The position numbers were made by a program, and so were the translations under genes. The notes beneath the pieces are model-generated. The model searched no databases and was not told the DNA's origin. It saw nothing but the letters and a program-made list of their open reading frames with translations. Positions 43,194-43,300 of a stretch of DNA of 43,300 bases are shown here, piece by piece. The stretch covers positions 1-43,300 of the forward strand of contig SCVI01000039.1 in the NCBI GenBank assembly GCA_004296925.1. The letters run 5' to 3'. This stretch comes from Patescibacteria group bacterium. Lineage in GTDB: Bacteria > Patescibacteriota > Minisyncoccia > Phycocordibacterales > Phycocordibacteraceae. Positions within the stretch are counted from its first letter, which is position 1, and every line of letters begins with the position of its first letter.

Positions 43194-43300
43194 ATGAGTC
43201 GCGGACTGCCTTCGCGAGACGCTTCGACAAGCCGAGGAAAGAGATTTTCTGGTTTTTTGTTTTCACGTACTGCCTTAAGAATATTTTCACTGGTCTCCGG
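43190..43300 (-). CDS. C-terminal 36 residues of an unidentified protein (cut by window edge)
   Basis: The frame is open from the right edge to TGA at 43190, ending ENLFPRLVEASREGSPRLI. It overlaps the tatD start by 4 bases, indicating an operon. Too little is visible to name it; by genome context tmk or metG are frequent neighbours of tatD, but neither is shown here. Confidence 0.6.
   Translation of the reverse strand, partial: PETSENILKAVRENKKPENLFPRLVEASREGSPRLI

Overview
The window looks like a chromosome segment of a Candidate Phyla Radiation (Patescibacteria) bacterium, most likely a Parcubacteria/Paceibacteria lineage. The support is: many short, tightly packed genes with overlapping ends; a minimal set of informational genes; 16S and 23S rRNA genes in separate transcription units; a group I intron in the 23S gene; no rplI after rpsR; and a very large secreted S-layer-like protein with a peptidoglycan-binding domain. 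The standard bacterial code fits, since TGA is used as a stop.

Layout. 0-7.2 kb: polyamine-related genes (C-terminal part of an agmatine deiminase, a deoxyhypusine-synthase-family enzyme, a SpeA-like decarboxylase) mixed with accessory genes (Nudix, a DUF5677-like protein, a zinc-ribbon protein), a tRNA-Gln gene whose anticodon loop carries a 27-nt insertion, and a 54-aa protein. 7.4-9.3 kb: 16S rRNA on the minus strand with its own promoter. 9.3-13.9 kb: UMP kinase (plus strand), then folD-secD-secF-hypothetical genes on the minus strand; folD carries an in-frame palindromic insertion. 14.0-20.4 kb: envelope genes (two SDR epimerases, a polyprenyl-phosphate sugar transferase, a GT4 glycosyltransferase, RodA, an anchored surface protein). 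20.4-24.7 kb: 5S and 23S rRNA, the latter with an L2593 group I intron and three copies of a short palindromic repeat. 24.8-28.6 kb: small genes, a mechanosensitive-channel-like protein, an HTH regulator with a 40-bp perfect palindrome upstream, rplL and rplJ. 28.5-30.4 kb: a 35-aa membrane peptide, a TPR protein, and a RAYT transposase with REP-like palindromes. 30.4-35.4 kb: the S-layer-like gene with a long structured leader, and a winged-helix protein upstream. 35.7-43.3 kb: ftsK, an Ig-like anchored protein, recA, an ECF-type sigma factor with a membrane partner, efp, rpsF-ssb-rpsR, tatD.

Translation features fit together in an unusual way. The 16S 3' tail has lost the CCUCC anti-Shine-Dalgarno, and nearly every gene start here lacks a GGAGG-like site. 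The decoding centre carries paired substitutions (A1405-U1496, A1409-U1491), the 530 pseudoknot is re-paired, and EF-P has Gln at the position of the usual modified Lys34.

The strongest candidates for undescribed biology are: (1) the tandem ~79-nt structured RNA units in the S-layer leader, whose stems co-vary between copies; (2) the tRNA-Gln with an intron-like insertion and a strong promoter; (3) the RPE-like palindromic element inside folD; (4) the 16S lacking an anti-SD.
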